64,000 bases of DNA from Natronospira sp. (GCA_003558125.1 PWMQ01000072.1:1-64000), one strand, 5' to 3'. Shown: positions 7,935 to 17,569, numbered from the stretch's first letter. The notes: generated by a model not told the origin, from the letters alone. A program made the numbers and translations.

Positions 7935-9365
7935 ATGAGCAAGTCCTATGATGTTGTGGTGATTGGTGGTGGCCCGGGTGGCTATGTGGCAGCGATTCGC
8001 GCCGCTCAGAACGGACTCAAGACTGCCTGCGTGGATAACTGGGAGAACCGGGATGGTTCCCACGCCTTCGGTGGGACCTGCCTCAATGCCGGTTGTATCC
8101 CCTCCAAGGCGGTGCTGGAGTCTTCAGAGCTGTATCACCGTGCGGGTCATGAGTTCTCCGAGCACGGGATCAAACTCTCCAAGCCGGAGTTGGACTTGGA
8201 TGCGATGCTGAAGCGCAAGGCTGGGATCGTGAAGCAGTTCACCGGCGGCATTGCTCAACTGTTCAAGGCGAACAAGGTGGATGGCATTGCCGGAACCGGC
8301 AAGCTCCTCAAGGGCAACAAGGTTGAGGTCACCGCCCATGGGGGAGGCAAGAAGGAAACCCTGGAAGCCAAGCATGTGATCCTGGCCACGGGGTCAACGC
8401 CTGTGGAGTTGCCTTTTGCCAAATTCGATGGCAAGCGCATCGTGGACTCCTGGGATGCCCTGGAGTTTGAACAGGTGCCCAAGCGCCTGGGTGTCATCGG
8501 TGCCGGCGTGATTGGTCTTGAGTTGGGCAGTGTCTGGAGCCGTCTGGGTTCGGAAGTCACCATGATCGAGGCTCAGGACAAGTTCCTGTTCATGGCTGAC
8601 CAGCAGATCGCCAAGGACGCCCAGCGCCAGTTCAAGAAGCAGGGCCTGGATATCAAGCTGGGTGCCAAGCTGGTCGAAGCCAAGGCTGGCAAGAATGACG
8701 TCAAGGTGGTTTACGAGGACAAGAGCGGCAAGCACGAAGCCACCTTCGATAAACTGCTGATTTCGGTGGGCCGCCGCCCCTACACCGACGGCTTGTTCGG
8801 TGACGACGTGAAGGTGGATACCGATGACCGGGGTTTCGTCAAGGTAGACAAGCAGAACCGGACCTCAGTGAAGAATGTCTGGGCCGTGGGCGACTGCGCG
8901 CCGGGGCCCATGCTGGCTCACAAGGCCTCCGAAGAAGGGGTGGTGGTGGCCGACCTGATCGCCGGCAAGACGGCCGAGATGAGCCACGAGTGTATCCCCT
9001 CGATCATCTACACCGCGCCGGAAGTGGCGTGGGTTGGAAAGACCGAAGAGGAGCTCAAGGCCGAGAAGGTGCCGTACAAGGTGGGCAGCTTCGGCTTTGC
9101 CGCCAATGGCCGTGCTCAGGCCATGAATCAGGCCGCCGGCATGGTCAAGATGCTTGCCCACAAGGACAGTGATGAGGTGCTGGGGGTTCACATCGTTGGT
9201 CCCATGGCTTCCGAGCTGATTGCCGAAGCTGTGCTGGCAATGGAGTTCCGAGCCAGTGCCGAGGATATCCAGCTCACCATTCACGCCCACCCGGCCCTGG
9301 GGGAAGTCATCCACGAAGCCGCCCTGGCGGTGGATGGAAAAGCGCTGCACGGCGTCAATCGCTGA
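7935..9365 (+). CDS. lpd: Dihydrolipoamide dehydrogenase E3
   Basis: This FAD disulfide oxidoreductase re-oxidises dihydrolipoyl groups with NAD+ and is shared by 2-oxoacid dehydrogenases. The 476 residues carry the FAD dinucleotide fold VVIGGGPGGY (residues 8-17), the redox disulfide C49-x4-C54 in GGTCLNAGCIPSK, the NAD-binding fold GVIGAGVIGLELG, a second FAD contact VWAVGDCAPGPMLAHKA, and the C-terminal catalytic HAHP motif (H452, E457). An 84-base gap with a hairpin separates it from sucB. An AGGGG ribosome site precedes the ATG. Confidence 0.97.
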   Translation: MSKSYDVVVIGGGPGGYVAAIRAAQNGLKTACVDNWENRDGSHAFGGTCLNAGCIPSKAVLESSELYHRAGHEFSEHGIKLSKPELDLDAMLKRKAGIVKQFTGGIAQLFKANKVDGIAGTGKLLKGNKVEVTAHGGGKKETLEAKHVILATGSTPVELPFAKFDGKRIVDSWDALEFEQVPKRLGVIGAGVIGLELGSVWSRLGSEVTMIEAQDKFLFMADQQIAKDAQRQFKKQGLDIKLGAKLVEAKAGKNDVKVVYEDKSGKHEATFDKLLISVGRRPYTDGLFGDDVKVDTDDRGFVKVDKQNRTSVKNVWAVGDCAPGPMLAHKASEEGVVVADLIAGKTAEMSHECIPSIIYTAPEVAWVGKTEEELKAEKVPYKVGSFGFAANGRAQAMNQAAGMVKMLAHKDSDEVLGVHIVGPMASELIAEAVLAMEFRASAEDIQLTIHAHPALGEVIHEAALAVDGKALHGVNR

Positions 9366-9385
9366 ATAGCGTATGCTTGACTGCA

Positions 9386-9416
9386 CAAAAAAGGGCGCTT
9401 CCGGCGCCCTTTTTTG
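9386..9416 (+). terminator. Rho-independent terminator after lpd
   Basis: AAAAAAGGGCGC/GGCGCCCTTTTTT with a short loop, 20 bases after the lpd stop. The A and T tracts on both sides make it a strong stem-loop terminator. Confidence 0.9.
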
Positions 9417-9512
9417 TGGGCAGCGGAACTTACTTGAGTGCCGTCGCTCTTGTAGAAGACAAGTGCTCGGGAATCCTGGCAAGACCACATTCGTATCCAT
9501 GGGGGTAGGTAA

Positions 9513-10655
9513 ATGTCATTGTTTCGCATGAGTTGGCTGGCTGTGCTTGTTGCCGCTTTGTCTGTAACTATTGCTTGTTCCGAGAGTGGAAGTGGCGCAG
9601 AGAAGCAGGAGCAGGAGGCGGTGGATCAGGCCGTAGAGCCCAGCGCAACAGACGCGTCAGGTGATGAAAGCGGTGCGGTTGTTCTGATGTATCACCGTTT
9701 CGGTGAGGACCGCTATCCCTCAACCAGTGTTCGGATGGAGCAATTCAAGCAGCACCTGGAATACCTGGAAGACGAGGAGTTCAATATTTGGCCAGTGGAG
9801 CGGGTTGTGCGCTATCTGCGTGACGGCAAGACATTCCCGCCGCGGACGGTGGCCATCACCATTGACGACGCCTATCGCTCGATTTACGAGGAAGCCTATC
9901 CCTTGTTCAAGGAAAGGGGATGGCCTTACACCGTGTTCGTTAACAGCGACGGTGCCGATTCTGGCGGCAGTTATATGAGTTGGGAACAGATGCGGGAGAT
10001 GGCCGAGAATAGTGAGGCCCGTTTCGCCAATCATTCCGCCACCCATGACTATCTGGTGGCACGCCGTGATGGAGAGAGCGAGGAAGATTGGCGGGCCCGA
10101 GTGAAAGCCGATATTGAGAAGGCGGAAAGACGGCTTCAGGAAGAGCTTTCAGGGCATGTGCCTGATGATCCCAATTTGCATGCCTATCCTTACGGCGAGT
10201 ACGACCGGGCACTGCAGGAGCTGGTGGAGGAAATGGGCTATGTGGCCTTTGGTCAGCATTCAGGGCCGGTGGGGCATTATTCAGACAAGCTGGCGCTGCC
10301 ACGATTCGCCATGGCCGAGAACTATGCCGACCCTAACGATTTCCGGCTGCGGGTGAATACCCGACCACTGCCGGTCGTCTCCATTACGCCGGATGACCCC
10401 ACCGCCATTGATGAGCAGAATCCACCACAACTGAGATTGGAGTTTGCGGAGACCGAGATTGCCCTGGACCGCATTAACTGCTTTGCCTCTGGTCGGGGCG
10501 TGGAGCTGGAATGGGTTTCCGACAGTCCTCGCATTCTCTCGGTGCAGGCGGATGCGCCCCTGGCTGAGGGGCGCAGTCGCTACAACTGCACCGCCCCGGC
10601 ACGTGAGGGGGGCTTCCATTGGTATAGCTTCCAATGGGTCCGCGGGCGGCGCTGA
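9513..10655 (+). CDS. Polysaccharide deacetylase family lipoprotein
   Basis: The 380-residue protein has a lipoprotein-type signal (VTIAC, C22), then an acidic Ser/Glu linker, then a NodB-homology domain at about 55-275. The metal-dependent deacetylase motifs are visible: TIDDAY (D118, D119) and NHSATH with the H174-x3-H178 pair, plus AYPYGEYD. It probably removes N-acetyl groups from an envelope or secreted polysaccharide. Residues after about 285 form a separate C-terminal, beta-rich extension (LRLEFAETEI through FHWYSFQW) that I do not recognise. A TTGTAG-type sequence near 9450 could be a promoter, but the call is weak. The gene is convergent with the bax-like gene. Confidence 0.8.
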   Translation: MSLFRMSWLAVLVAALSVTIACSESGSGAEKQEQEAVDQAVEPSATDASGDESGAVVLMYHRFGEDRYPSTSVRMEQFKQHLEYLEDEEFNIWPVERVVRYLRDGKTFPPRTVAITIDDAYRSIYEEAYPLFKERGWPYTVFVNSDGADSGGSYMSWEQMREMAENSEARFANHSATHDYLVARRDGESEEDWRARVKADIEKAERRLQEELSGHVPDDPNLHAYPYGEYDRALQELVEEMGYVAFGQHSGPVGHYSDKLALPRFAMAENYADPNDFRLRVNTRPLPVVSITPDDPTAIDEQNPPQLRLEFAETEIALDRINCFASGRGVELEWVSDSPRILSVQADAPLAEGRSRYNCTAPAREGGFHWYSFQWVRGRR

Positions 10656-10669
10656 AATTGGGACAGCCA

Positions 10670-10707
10670 GGCCCCGGGCAATGCCCTCGTGGACATTGCC
10701 CGGGGCC
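10670..10707. terminator. Long perfect hairpin between convergent genes
   Basis: The 14-bp perfect arms GGCCCCGGGCAATG and CATTGCCCGGGGCC enclose a 10-base loop between two converging genes. There is no T tract, but it could act as a bidirectional barrier or mRNA 3'-end stabiliser. Confidence 0.6.
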
Positions 10708-10713
10708 GCTTGA

Positions 10714-11634
10714 TCAGGGCTCACTGACCAGCTCAAGCTCTTCCGGCAATTCATGCAGGTCGTTCTGCAGGATCATGGACCTCACTTCACGTATGTAGTC
10801 CTGCCCTCGCTCGGAATAGCGCTCCAGTCCTTGAGCGAGTTCCATTCCGGTTGCCGTGCGTCCGGCTTGCCGTGCCTCCGCTCGCAGCTGGCGGAGCAGC
10901 GTATAGGCGTGTCCTATGTTGAGATTGTGGATATAGGAGCGAACCGAGGCGTGGAGGTCCGGGAACACCCGCACGAAATGAGTAGCCCCTTCCCGGCGCT
11001 GCTGGGGCACCAGGCCGACCTCTTCGTTCCAGGTCCATTCCCCGAACAGATTATTGGCCTCCCGGGTGAAGCGAGAGGTGCCCCAGCCACTTTCATTGGC
11101 CGCCTGTGACAGCGCCAGGGAGGGCGGAATGACATCAATGCGACGGAAGAGCTTGTCACGAACAGCGATGTCCCGGATATCGCCCTCGACGCGAAAGCGC
11201 TGCTGCAGGTGCTCAACCAATGTTCTTTCTTCGTCGCTTAGCTCGGCGTTCGAGTCTCGCTCCAGCTTCTCGTGTATGGATGTCAACTCTTCACGCTTGG
11301 CAAGAATTTTTTCGTTCTCCGCCAGAATCAGTGGCAGGAGGCTTCGGAAGAACAGAGACTTGCGAAGGTTAACCTCCTGCTCCGCCATGCCGGTCGGAAA
11401 GCTTTCCACTGCCACGGCCGGGACTCTTTGCTCCGGCGGCCATTGAAAGTCGTATTCCTGCAGTGCCTGATGCAGCGCCTGGGGTGAGTCCACGCTTATG
11501 CTGCGCAGCTCAGGTCTCTGCGGTACCGGATGATCGTCCGCTGCCCCATGCAGGCAAAGGACGATGGCCACTGCAGTGAGCAGTGGAATGGCCGGAATCA
11601 GAGTTCTGCTTGCAATATCCTTTCCTGAAAGCAT
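10714..11634 (-). CDS. Bax-like glucosaminidase-domain protein
   Basis: The 306-residue protein starts with an N-terminal hydrophobic export segment (about residues 11-30). It then has a helical region and, in residues about 165-290, a mannosyl-glycoprotein endo-beta-N-acetylglucosaminidase-like domain. PSLALSQAANESGWGTSRF contains the catalytic-type Glu (the same place as ALETGWG in FlgJ), followed by NNLFGEWTW and the YIHNLN and YSERGQDYI blocks typical of E. coli Bax. It is expected to cut peptidoglycan or a related glycan outside the inner membrane. The substrate is not established for this family. Confidence 0.85.
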   Translation of the reverse strand: MLSGKDIASRTLIPAIPLLTAVAIVLCLHGAADDHPVPQRPELRSISVDSPQALHQALQEYDFQWPPEQRVPAVAVESFPTGMAEQEVNLRKSLFFRSLLPLILAENEKILAKREELTSIHEKLERDSNAELSDEERTLVEHLQQRFRVEGDIRDIAVRDKLFRRIDVIPPSLALSQAANESGWGTSRFTREANNLFGEWTWNEEVGLVPQQRREGATHFVRVFPDLHASVRSYIHNLNIGHAYTLLRQLRAEARQAGRTATGMELAQGLERYSERGQDYIREVRSMILQNDLHELPEELELVSEP

Positions 11635-11654
11635 GGTATTACCTTTTCTGCGCT

Positions 11655-13838
11655 TTATCGGCTGATCCGTCTTGCCTCGGTGATGTTCGGTAACTGTACG
11701 AGGCGTTGTAGTGTCTGGCTCAGTTGATCCAGGTTGGCCAGTTCCACGGTGAGCTGAATCTGGGCAATGTTATTAGCCGGATCCGTGCGGGTGGAAACAT
11801 GGGTGATGTTGACCCCGTCATTGCCCAGTAGAGTGGTTATATCACGCAGAAGGCCCTGCCGATCCCAGGCTTCCACCAGCACTTCGGTGGCATATCCTTG
11901 GCCTTCGCCCTGATCCCAGTCGACCTCGATCAGTCGTTCCTGCTGATCATCAGCAAGGCGCAGCATATTGCCACAGTCCTGTCGGTGAATGCTCACGCCG
12001 CGTCCACGGGTAATGAAACCGACGATGGGGTCACCCGGCACCGGGCTGCAGCAGCGGGCCATGGTGGTGGCCAGGTCGCCGATACCGCGAACCCGCACGC
12101 CGCCCTGGGATGCCTTGCTCGGCCGCGTCTTGACCTGATCTTGCGTGGGTCGTTCACGCTCAAGGCGTCGCCCGAGACGCTGGCCAAGCTGATCGCCAGT
12201 AATGTCGCCGCGACCAACGGCCTTGAGGAACTCATCGCCCGTCTGAAGTTTGAACTCATTTGCCAGTTCGTCCCAGGCCGGTGTCGCCAGACCGAGCCTG
12301 GCGGCTTCCCGCTCCACCACCTGGCGCCCCTGTTCCAGATGGCTCTCCTGGTTCTGGGTCCGGAACCAGTGGCGTATCTTGGCCCGTGCCCGGTTGCTGG
12401 CCACAAAGCCCAGCTGGGGAACCAGCCAGTCCCGACTGGGCCGGGCATTCTTGCCGGTGAGGATCTCCACTCTGTCGCCGTTTTTCAGTTCGTGGTTGAG
12501 GCTGACGATGCGGCCATTGACCTTGGCACCTCGGCAACGATGTCCCACTTGGGTGTGGACCCGATAGGCAAAGTCCAGGGGCGTAGAGTGGGCGGGGAGA
12601 TCGATGATGTCGCCGTCCGGAGTGAGGGTGTAGATGCGGTCTTCGAACACCTCGGACTTGAAGCGATCCAGTAATTCGTCGTCGCCATCATCAGGCTCAC
12701 CCGGTTCCAGCAAATGGCGCAACCAGGCAATGCGCTCTTCCAGGGCCGGGTCCTTGCTCCCACCCCCTTCCTTGTAGCGCCAGTGGGCGGCTACACCCAA
12801 CTCTGCATGCCGATGCATCTCCCAGGTGCGGATCTGAACTTCGACCGGTTTTTCCTCCGGTCCGAATACCGCCGTATGCAAGGACTGATAGTTATTTTCC
12901 TTGGGATTGGCAATGTAATCGTCGAACTCATGGGGTATGTGGTGCCAGAGGCCATGGATCACACCCAGGGCGGCATAGCATTGGGGCACCGTGTCCACCA
13001 GGATGCGCACCGCCCGCACGTCAAAGAGGTTTTCGAAGGCAAGTCCCTTGCGCTGCATCTTCTTCCATATGCTGAAGATGTGCTTGGGGCGTCCGTAGAC
13101 ATCCGCTCGAATCCCGGCCGCCCGCATTTCCTCCTGAATGCGGGCGACAACACGGTCGATATAGGCTTCCCGGTCACGGCGGGTTTCCCGCAGAGCGCGG
13201 GCGATCCGGTGGTAGCTGTTGGGCTCGAGAAAACGCAGCGCCAGGTCTTCCAGCTCCCATTTCAGTTGCCAGATCCCAAGCCGGTTGGCGAGCGGCGCGT
13301 AAAGCTCGCGTGTGGCAATGGCTTCAGCCTTTTGTTCCTCGCGGCCGGCGTGGCGCAGGCTGCGCACGGTGTAAAGCTGATCGGCCAGGCGCAGCACCAC
13401 CACCCGAATATCCCGGGCCATGGCCAGCAGCATCTGGCGCAGGGCCTCGGACTGCGTGCGGGACAGTAGCTGGCCGGGTTCGGCCCGGCCCAGATCGCTG
13501 AAGCGGGGAATCCGCTGCATGTCCTCCACCAGTGTGATCACATCGGTGGAGAAGGACGCGCGAAGTTCTTCCAGAGACAGTTGCCCGGCTTCCAGGGCCG
13601 GGAAAAGGAGCGCCGCACCCTCCAGGGCCGGATCCATCCCCAGATCGGCGACAATGGCGGCAACGCCCCGGGAGCGGGCGGTCGCCGCCGGGTCCAGCGG
13701 GTCCAGCAGAGCTGCGGCCTGATCGCGCTCTGCTTCCCCGTGAGGGGACCTGGCCTGAAGCAGGGACGGCTGCTGTTCCGCCCGACTCGGGGCTTGCGGT
13801 TTCATGCCACGCTTTGCTCCTGGTGCTGTCGCTGCCAT
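11655..13838 (-). CDS. relA: GTP pyrophosphokinase (ppGpp synthetase I)
   Basis: The 727-residue protein makes (p)ppGpp from ATP and GTP/GDP in response to uncharged tRNA on ribosomes. The N-terminal HD region has lost the hydrolase HD/ED residues (ALLFPALEAG), which marks RelA rather than SpoT. The synthetase domain (YGRPKHIFSIWKKM, FDVRAVRILV, NYQSLHTAVFGPE, ELGVAAHWRYKEG) is intact. It is followed by TGS (about 390-450), the zinc-finger/helical region with the TTMARCCSPVPGDPIVGF segment, and a C-terminal ACT domain. The ATG at 13838 has an AAGGGAT ribosome site; ATG at 13805 is an alternative start. Confidence 0.95.
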   Translation of the reverse strand: MAATAPGAKRGMKPQAPSRAEQQPSLLQARSPHGEAERDQAAALLDPLDPAATARSRGVAAIVADLGMDPALEGAALLFPALEAGQLSLEELRASFSTDVITLVEDMQRIPRFSDLGRAEPGQLLSRTQSEALRQMLLAMARDIRVVVLRLADQLYTVRSLRHAGREEQKAEAIATRELYAPLANRLGIWQLKWELEDLALRFLEPNSYHRIARALRETRRDREAYIDRVVARIQEEMRAAGIRADVYGRPKHIFSIWKKMQRKGLAFENLFDVRAVRILVDTVPQCYAALGVIHGLWHHIPHEFDDYIANPKENNYQSLHTAVFGPEEKPVEVQIRTWEMHRHAELGVAAHWRYKEGGGSKDPALEERIAWLRHLLEPGEPDDGDDELLDRFKSEVFEDRIYTLTPDGDIIDLPAHSTPLDFAYRVHTQVGHRCRGAKVNGRIVSLNHELKNGDRVEILTGKNARPSRDWLVPQLGFVASNRARAKIRHWFRTQNQESHLEQGRQVVEREAARLGLATPAWDELANEFKLQTGDEFLKAVGRGDITGDQLGQRLGRRLERERPTQDQVKTRPSKASQGGVRVRGIGDLATTMARCCSPVPGDPIVGFITRGRGVSIHRQDCGNMLRLADDQQERLIEVDWDQGEGQGYATEVLVEAWDRQGLLRDITTLLGNDGVNITHVSTRTDPANNIAQIQLTVELANLDQLSQTLQRLVQLPNITEARRISR

Positions 13839-13971
13839 ATCCCTTCAAAACCGTTATCATACGCGCTTGGTGCCAGGCGGCGCCAAAGGCGGTCCAATCA
13901 GGAAACCTTCGGTCTGTGTTGGATCAATATAGCCAAGAAGGTTCCCAAGCCAAATCACGGAGAAAAACGGC

Positions 13972-14538
13972 ATGCCCAAGCGATTGAGCTACATCTTGTT
14001 CCTGGCTCTGGCCCTGGCGGCGGGGCAGGCCAGCGCCTTTACCCTTGATCTGAATCTGAGCGACGATGCCGCCGAATTCAAGCTGGCCTGGCACAAGCAG
14101 ACCGGGGGCGAGGCCCTGCTGGAGACCCAGGTCAGCTGGCTGCATGAACAGGATAACGGCGATCTGCTCGGTCTCGGCCTGCACCTGGTGGATAATGCCA
14201 ACCCGGCCGGCGGCCGCCTGGATACCGGCTTGGGTGGCCGTATTATCGCCATCGACACCCCCGGCCCTGACGGGGTTGCCCTGGCGGTGGGTGGCTATTT
14301 CCGCTGGACCATCCCCAACATGAATCGTCTGGGCCTGGGTGGCGAGCTTTATGTGGCGCCTTCCATCGTCTCCGGTGGTGACCTGGAGCGCCATAGCCAG
14401 TGGGCCCTGCGCGGCGAATACCAGGTGCTTCGCCAGGCCAATATCTACCTGGGCTATCGTCGTGTGCGCCCGGATTTCGGTGGTGGCTCGGCCACCTTTG
14501 AATCCGGCCTGCACTTGGGGATGCGCCTGAATTTCTGA
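13972..14538 (+). CDS. YfaZ-family outer membrane protein
   Basis: The 188-residue protein has a clear signal peptide (cleavage near GQASA/F) and a mature region of about 167 residues of alternating strands ending in F (GMRLNF), as in beta-barrels. Motifs such as GLGGELYVAPSIVSGGDLE and YLGYRRV recall the YfaZ precursor family. Its role in the outer membrane is not known. A GGAG ribosome site precedes the ATG. The gene sits just before yebC with an 18-base gap and may be transcribed with it. Confidence 0.75.
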   Translation: MPKRLSYILFLALALAAGQASAFTLDLNLSDDAAEFKLAWHKQTGGEALLETQVSWLHEQDNGDLLGLGLHLVDNANPAGGRLDTGLGGRIIAIDTPGPDGVALAVGGYFRWTIPNMNRLGLGGELYVAPSIVSGGDLERHSQWALRGEYQVLRQANIYLGYRRVRPDFGGGSATFESGLHLGMRLNF

Positions 14539-14556
14539 TCTTTTACGGGGAGTTTT

Positions 14557-15306
14557 ATGGCTGGTCACAGCAAATGGTCGAACATCAAGCACCGCAAGGG
14601 CGCCCAGGACGCCAAGCGGGCAAAGATCTTCACCCGCCTGATTCGTGAAATATCGGTTGCCGCCCGCGAGGGAGGCGAGCCGGCTGCCAATCCACGCCTG
14701 CGCCTGGCCATCGACAAGGCCCTGTCCAGCAATATGCCCAAGGACAAGATCGAGAAGGCCATCGCCAAGGGGACTGGCGAGGATGGTGGCGACGACCTGG
14801 AAGAAATCCGCTATGAAGGCTACGCCCCCGGCGGTGTGGCAATCATGGTTGATTGCATGACCGACAACCGCAACCGGACCGTCTCCGAGGTCCGCCACGC
14901 TTTCTCCAAGCATGGCGGCAATCTGGGCGAGGATGGCTCGGTGGCCTACCTGTTCAGTAAGCAGGGCGTACTGAGCTATCCGCCGGGCACGGGGGAAGAC
15001 CGGGTCATGGAAGCTGCATTGGAGGCCGGTGCCGAGGACATCATCAACAATGAGGATGGCAGCATCGAGCTGGTGACCACGCCCGAGGATTATGAGGCGG
15101 TCAGGGAAGCCATGGTTTCCCAGGAGCTGAAGCCGGAACAGGCCGAAGTGACCATGCGGCCGGCCACCACCATCAGCCTCTCGGTGGACGAGGGCGAGAA
15201 GGTGCTCAAGCTGCTGGACCGGCTTGAAGACCTGGATGACGTCCAGACGGTCTACTCCAATGCCGACTTCCCGGACGAGCTGTTCCGGGAAGAAGAAGCC
15301 GGCTGA
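14557..15306 (+). CDS. yebC: YebC/PmpR family regulator-translation factor
   Basis: A 249-residue protein of the TACO1/YebC family with the hallmark start [20 protein letters not shown], the DNA/RNA-contact helices, and the [17 protein letters not shown] and [10 protein letters not shown] core motifs. Members have been described as transcription regulators and, more recently, as factors that help ribosomes through difficult nascent sequences. Its position just upstream of ruvCAB is the usual gammaproteobacterial arrangement. A GGGGAG ribosome site precedes the ATG. Confidence 0.95.
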   Translation: MAGHSKWSNIKHRKGAQDAKRAKIFTRLIREISVAAREGGEPAANPRLRLAIDKALSSNMPKDKIEKAIAKGTGEDGGDDLEEIRYEGYAPGGVAIMVDCMTDNRNRTVSEVRHAFSKHGGNLGEDGSVAYLFSKQGVLSYPPGTGEDRVMEAALEAGAEDIINNEDGSIELVTTPEDYEAVREAMVSQELKPEQAEVTMRPATTISLSVDEGEKVLKLLDRLEDLDDVQTVYSNADFPDELFREEEAG

Positions 15307-15317
15307 GCTGGCTCGTC

Positions 15318-15860
15318 TTGAGCAGGACCACAGAAAAACGACGCATTCTCGGAATCGACCCCGGCTCGGTGAGCACCGGCTACGGCATCGTTGATGCGGA
15401 AGGCAACCGCCTCGCCCACGTGCATAGTGGCCGAATTGATGCCCGTGGCGGGGCTTTCGCCGATCGTCTGCGGCGGATCTTCGAGGGGATCAGCGCGGTG
15501 GTCGAGGAGTATGAGCCCAGCGAGGTGGCGGTGGAAAAGGTCTTCGTGGCCCGCAACCCGGATGCCGCCGTCAAGCTGGGACAGGCCCGTGGGGCGGCCA
15601 TTTGTGGCGCCCTGCAGGCGGCCCTGCCGGTCCACGAGTACTCGCCCAGTGAAATCAAGCAGGCCGTGGTGGGTGGCGGTCGAGCGGCAAAGGAGCAGGT
15701 GCAGCACATGGTGGCTATGCTTTTGACGATTCGCGAGCCTCTGCAGTCCGATCAGGCCGACGCCCTGGCGGTGGCCATCTGTCACGCCCACACCGCCGCC
15801 TCGGCCGTGGCCATGGCCCGCCAGGCCGTGCCCAACCGGCGGAGGGGGTGGCGGCGATGA
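15318..15860 (+). CDS. ruvC: Crossover junction endodeoxyribonuclease RuvC
   Basis: This is the Holliday-junction resolvase that makes paired nicks in four-way junctions with RuvAB. The RNase-H-like catalytic tetrad is complete: D14 (LGIDPGS), E73 (VAVEKVF), D145 and D148 (SDQADAL), with spacing identical to E. coli. The 180-residue length assumes the TTG start at 15318. This codon has no strong ribosome site, and conserved sequence begins only at about residue 9, so the start is uncertain by a few codons. The stop overlaps the ruvA start. Confidence 0.95.
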   Translation: MSRTTEKRRILGIDPGSVSTGYGIVDAEGNRLAHVHSGRIDARGGAFADRLRRIFEGISAVVEEYEPSEVAVEKVFVARNPDAAVKLGQARGAAICGALQAALPVHEYSPSEIKQAVVGGGRAAKEQVQHMVAMLLTIREPLQSDQADALAVAICHAHTAASAVAMARQAVPNRRRGWRR

Positions 15861-16456
15861 TTGGCTTCCTGCGCGGCCGTCTGGCGATGAAGCAGCCACC
15901 TCAATTGCTGATCGATGTTGCTGGCGTCGGTTACGAGGTGGAAGCGCCCATGTCCACCTTCTACAACCTGCCGGAGACCGGCAGCGAGGTGCAGCTTCTC
16001 ACTCATCTTGTGGTCCGTGACGATGCCCATGTGCTCTACGGCTTTCTCACCGCCGGCGAGCGGCGGCTTTTTCGAAGCCTGATCAAGGTCACCGGTGTCG
16101 GGGCCAAGATGGCCCTGGGCGTGCTTTCCGGCATTTCAGCAGGGGAGTTCGCCGCCTGTGTTCGCGACCGGGACACGGCTCGACTGACCAAGCTGCCCGG
16201 GATCGGCAAGAAAACCGCCGAGCGCCTGGTGGTGGAAATGCGCGATCGCCTGGATATCCCCGAACAGGATGGTGCGCGATTGCCCGCCGGGGACAGTGCG
16301 CAGCCGGCCAGTCCGGCCGATGAGGCCTTTGACGCCCTGGTTGCCCTGGGGTACAAGCCCCGGGAGGCCTCCCGCATGGTCGCCGGCGTGGACCACAAGG
16401 ACCTCAACAGCGAGGAAATCATCCGCCAGGCCCTCAGAGGCCTGGGGAGAGGATAA
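15857..16456 (+). CDS. ruvA: Holliday junction DNA helicase subunit RuvA
   Basis: RuvA binds four-way junctions as a tetramer and loads RuvB rings for branch migration. The 199-residue product has the N-terminal OB domain (MIGFLRGRL, DVAGVGYEV), the HhH motifs (VTGVGAKMALGVLSG and LPGIGKKTAERLVVEM) and a C-terminal UBA-like RuvB-binding domain (DALVALGYKPREASRMV). ATG 15857 is chosen over GTG 15848 because MIG is the conserved family start and it overlaps the ruvC TGA. Confidence 0.97.
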   Translation: MIGFLRGRLAMKQPPQLLIDVAGVGYEVEAPMSTFYNLPETGSEVQLLTHLVVRDDAHVLYGFLTAGERRLFRSLIKVTGVGAKMALGVLSGISAGEFAACVRDRDTARLTKLPGIGKKTAERLVVEMRDRLDIPEQDGARLPAGDSAQPASPADEAFDALVALGYKPREASRMVAGVDHKDLNSEEIIRQALRGLGRG

Positions 16457-16459
16457 GCC

Positions 16460-17500
16460 ATGAGTGAGCAGGACCGCCTGATCAGTGCCGAGAACCGGGG
16501 CGAGGACGAGCGCTTTGATCGTGCCATTCGTCCCCGTCGGTTGGCCGACTATCGCGGCCAGCCGGAAGTCCGTGAGCAAATGGAAATCTTCATCGAGGCG
16601 GCGCGCAAGCGGGGCGAAGCCCTGGATCACACGCTGATATTCGGTCCCCCCGGCCTGGGCAAGACCACCCTGGCCCACATCATTGCCGAGGAACTGGAAG
16701 CCAATCTGCGCCAGACCTCGGGGCCGGTGCTGGAACGCCCCGGCGACCTGGCCGCCATTCTGACCAATCTCGAGCCGGGGGACGTGCTGTTCGTGGATGA
16801 GATCCACCGCCTGAGTCCGGTGGTGGAAGAAGTGCTGTATCCGGCCATGGAAGACTTTCAGCTGGATATCGTGATCGGTGAGGGGCCGGCGGCGCGTTCC
16901 ATCAAACTGGATCTGCCCCCCTTTACCCTGGTGGGAGCCACTACCCGTGCCGGCCTCTTGACCTCGCCCCTGCGGGCCCGGTTCGGGATTGTCCAGCGCC
17001 TGGAGTTCTATGACGAGGCGGATCTCGCCTTCATCGTCAATCGCTCGGCGGATATCCTCAATCTGCCGGTGGAGGAGGCCGGGGCCCGTCAGATCGCCCG
17101 GCGGTCTCGTGGTACGCCACGGGTTGCCAATCGATTGCTGCGGCGGGTCAGGGATTATGCCGAGGTGCGTGCCAGTGGCACGGTTACCGAGACGGTGGCA
17201 AACCAGGCCATGGACATGCTCAAGGTGGATCCCAATGGTTTTGATCTGATGGATCGCAAGTTGATGCTCGCCATCATTGAGAAGTTTGATGGCGGCCCCG
17301 TAGGGGTGGACAGCCTGGCAGCCGCCATCGGTGAGGAGCGCGGCACCATCGAGGATGTCATCGAGCCCTACCTGATCCAGCAGGGCTTCATGAAACGCAC
17401 TGCCCGTGGCCGCGTGGCCACTTCCTCGGCCTGGTTGCATTTCGGCATGAAACCGCCGGGGTACCGGCCTGGGGAAGGGGAACCGGGCCTGTTCGATTGA
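16460..17500 (+). CDS. ruvB: Holliday junction DNA helicase motor RuvB
   Basis: This AAA+ ATPase is the hexameric motor for branch migration of Holliday junctions. The 346 residues contain Walker [12 protein letters not shown] (about 62-72), Walker [10 protein letters not shown], sensor 1 LVGATTRAG, and the arginine-finger/sensor 2 region [19 protein letters not shown]-terminal winged-helix DNA-binding domain ends at RTARGRVAT. It starts three bases after the ruvA stop. Length and motifs are fully canonical. Confidence 0.98.
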   Translation: MSEQDRLISAENRGEDERFDRAIRPRRLADYRGQPEVREQMEIFIEAARKRGEALDHTLIFGPPGLGKTTLAHIIAEELEANLRQTSGPVLERPGDLAAILTNLEPGDVLFVDEIHRLSPVVEEVLYPAMEDFQLDIVIGEGPAARSIKLDLPPFTLVGATTRAGLLTSPLRARFGIVQRLEFYDEADLAFIVNRSADILNLPVEEAGARQIARRSRGTPRVANRLLRRVRDYAEVRASGTVTETVANQAMDMLKVDPNGFDLMDRKLMLAIIEKFDGGPVGVDSLAAAIGEERGTIEDVIEPYLIQQGFMKRTARGRVATSSAWLHFGMKPPGYRPGEGEPGLFD

Positions 17501-17569
17501 GTCAGAGTGTCTGGGGGATGTCGGGCCTGGAGTCCATTCAGGTGCAATTCGTGATGTCGGGGAAGGACA

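Noticed and set aside
10714-11634. A second flgJ
   Set aside because: The glucosaminidase domain is shared, but the protein has a signal/anchor, Bax-type C-terminal blocks and no rod-binding domain.
16136-17440. A 434-codon frame antisense to ruvA/ruvB
   Set aside because: Shadow of two fully conserved genes; no recognisable protein features.
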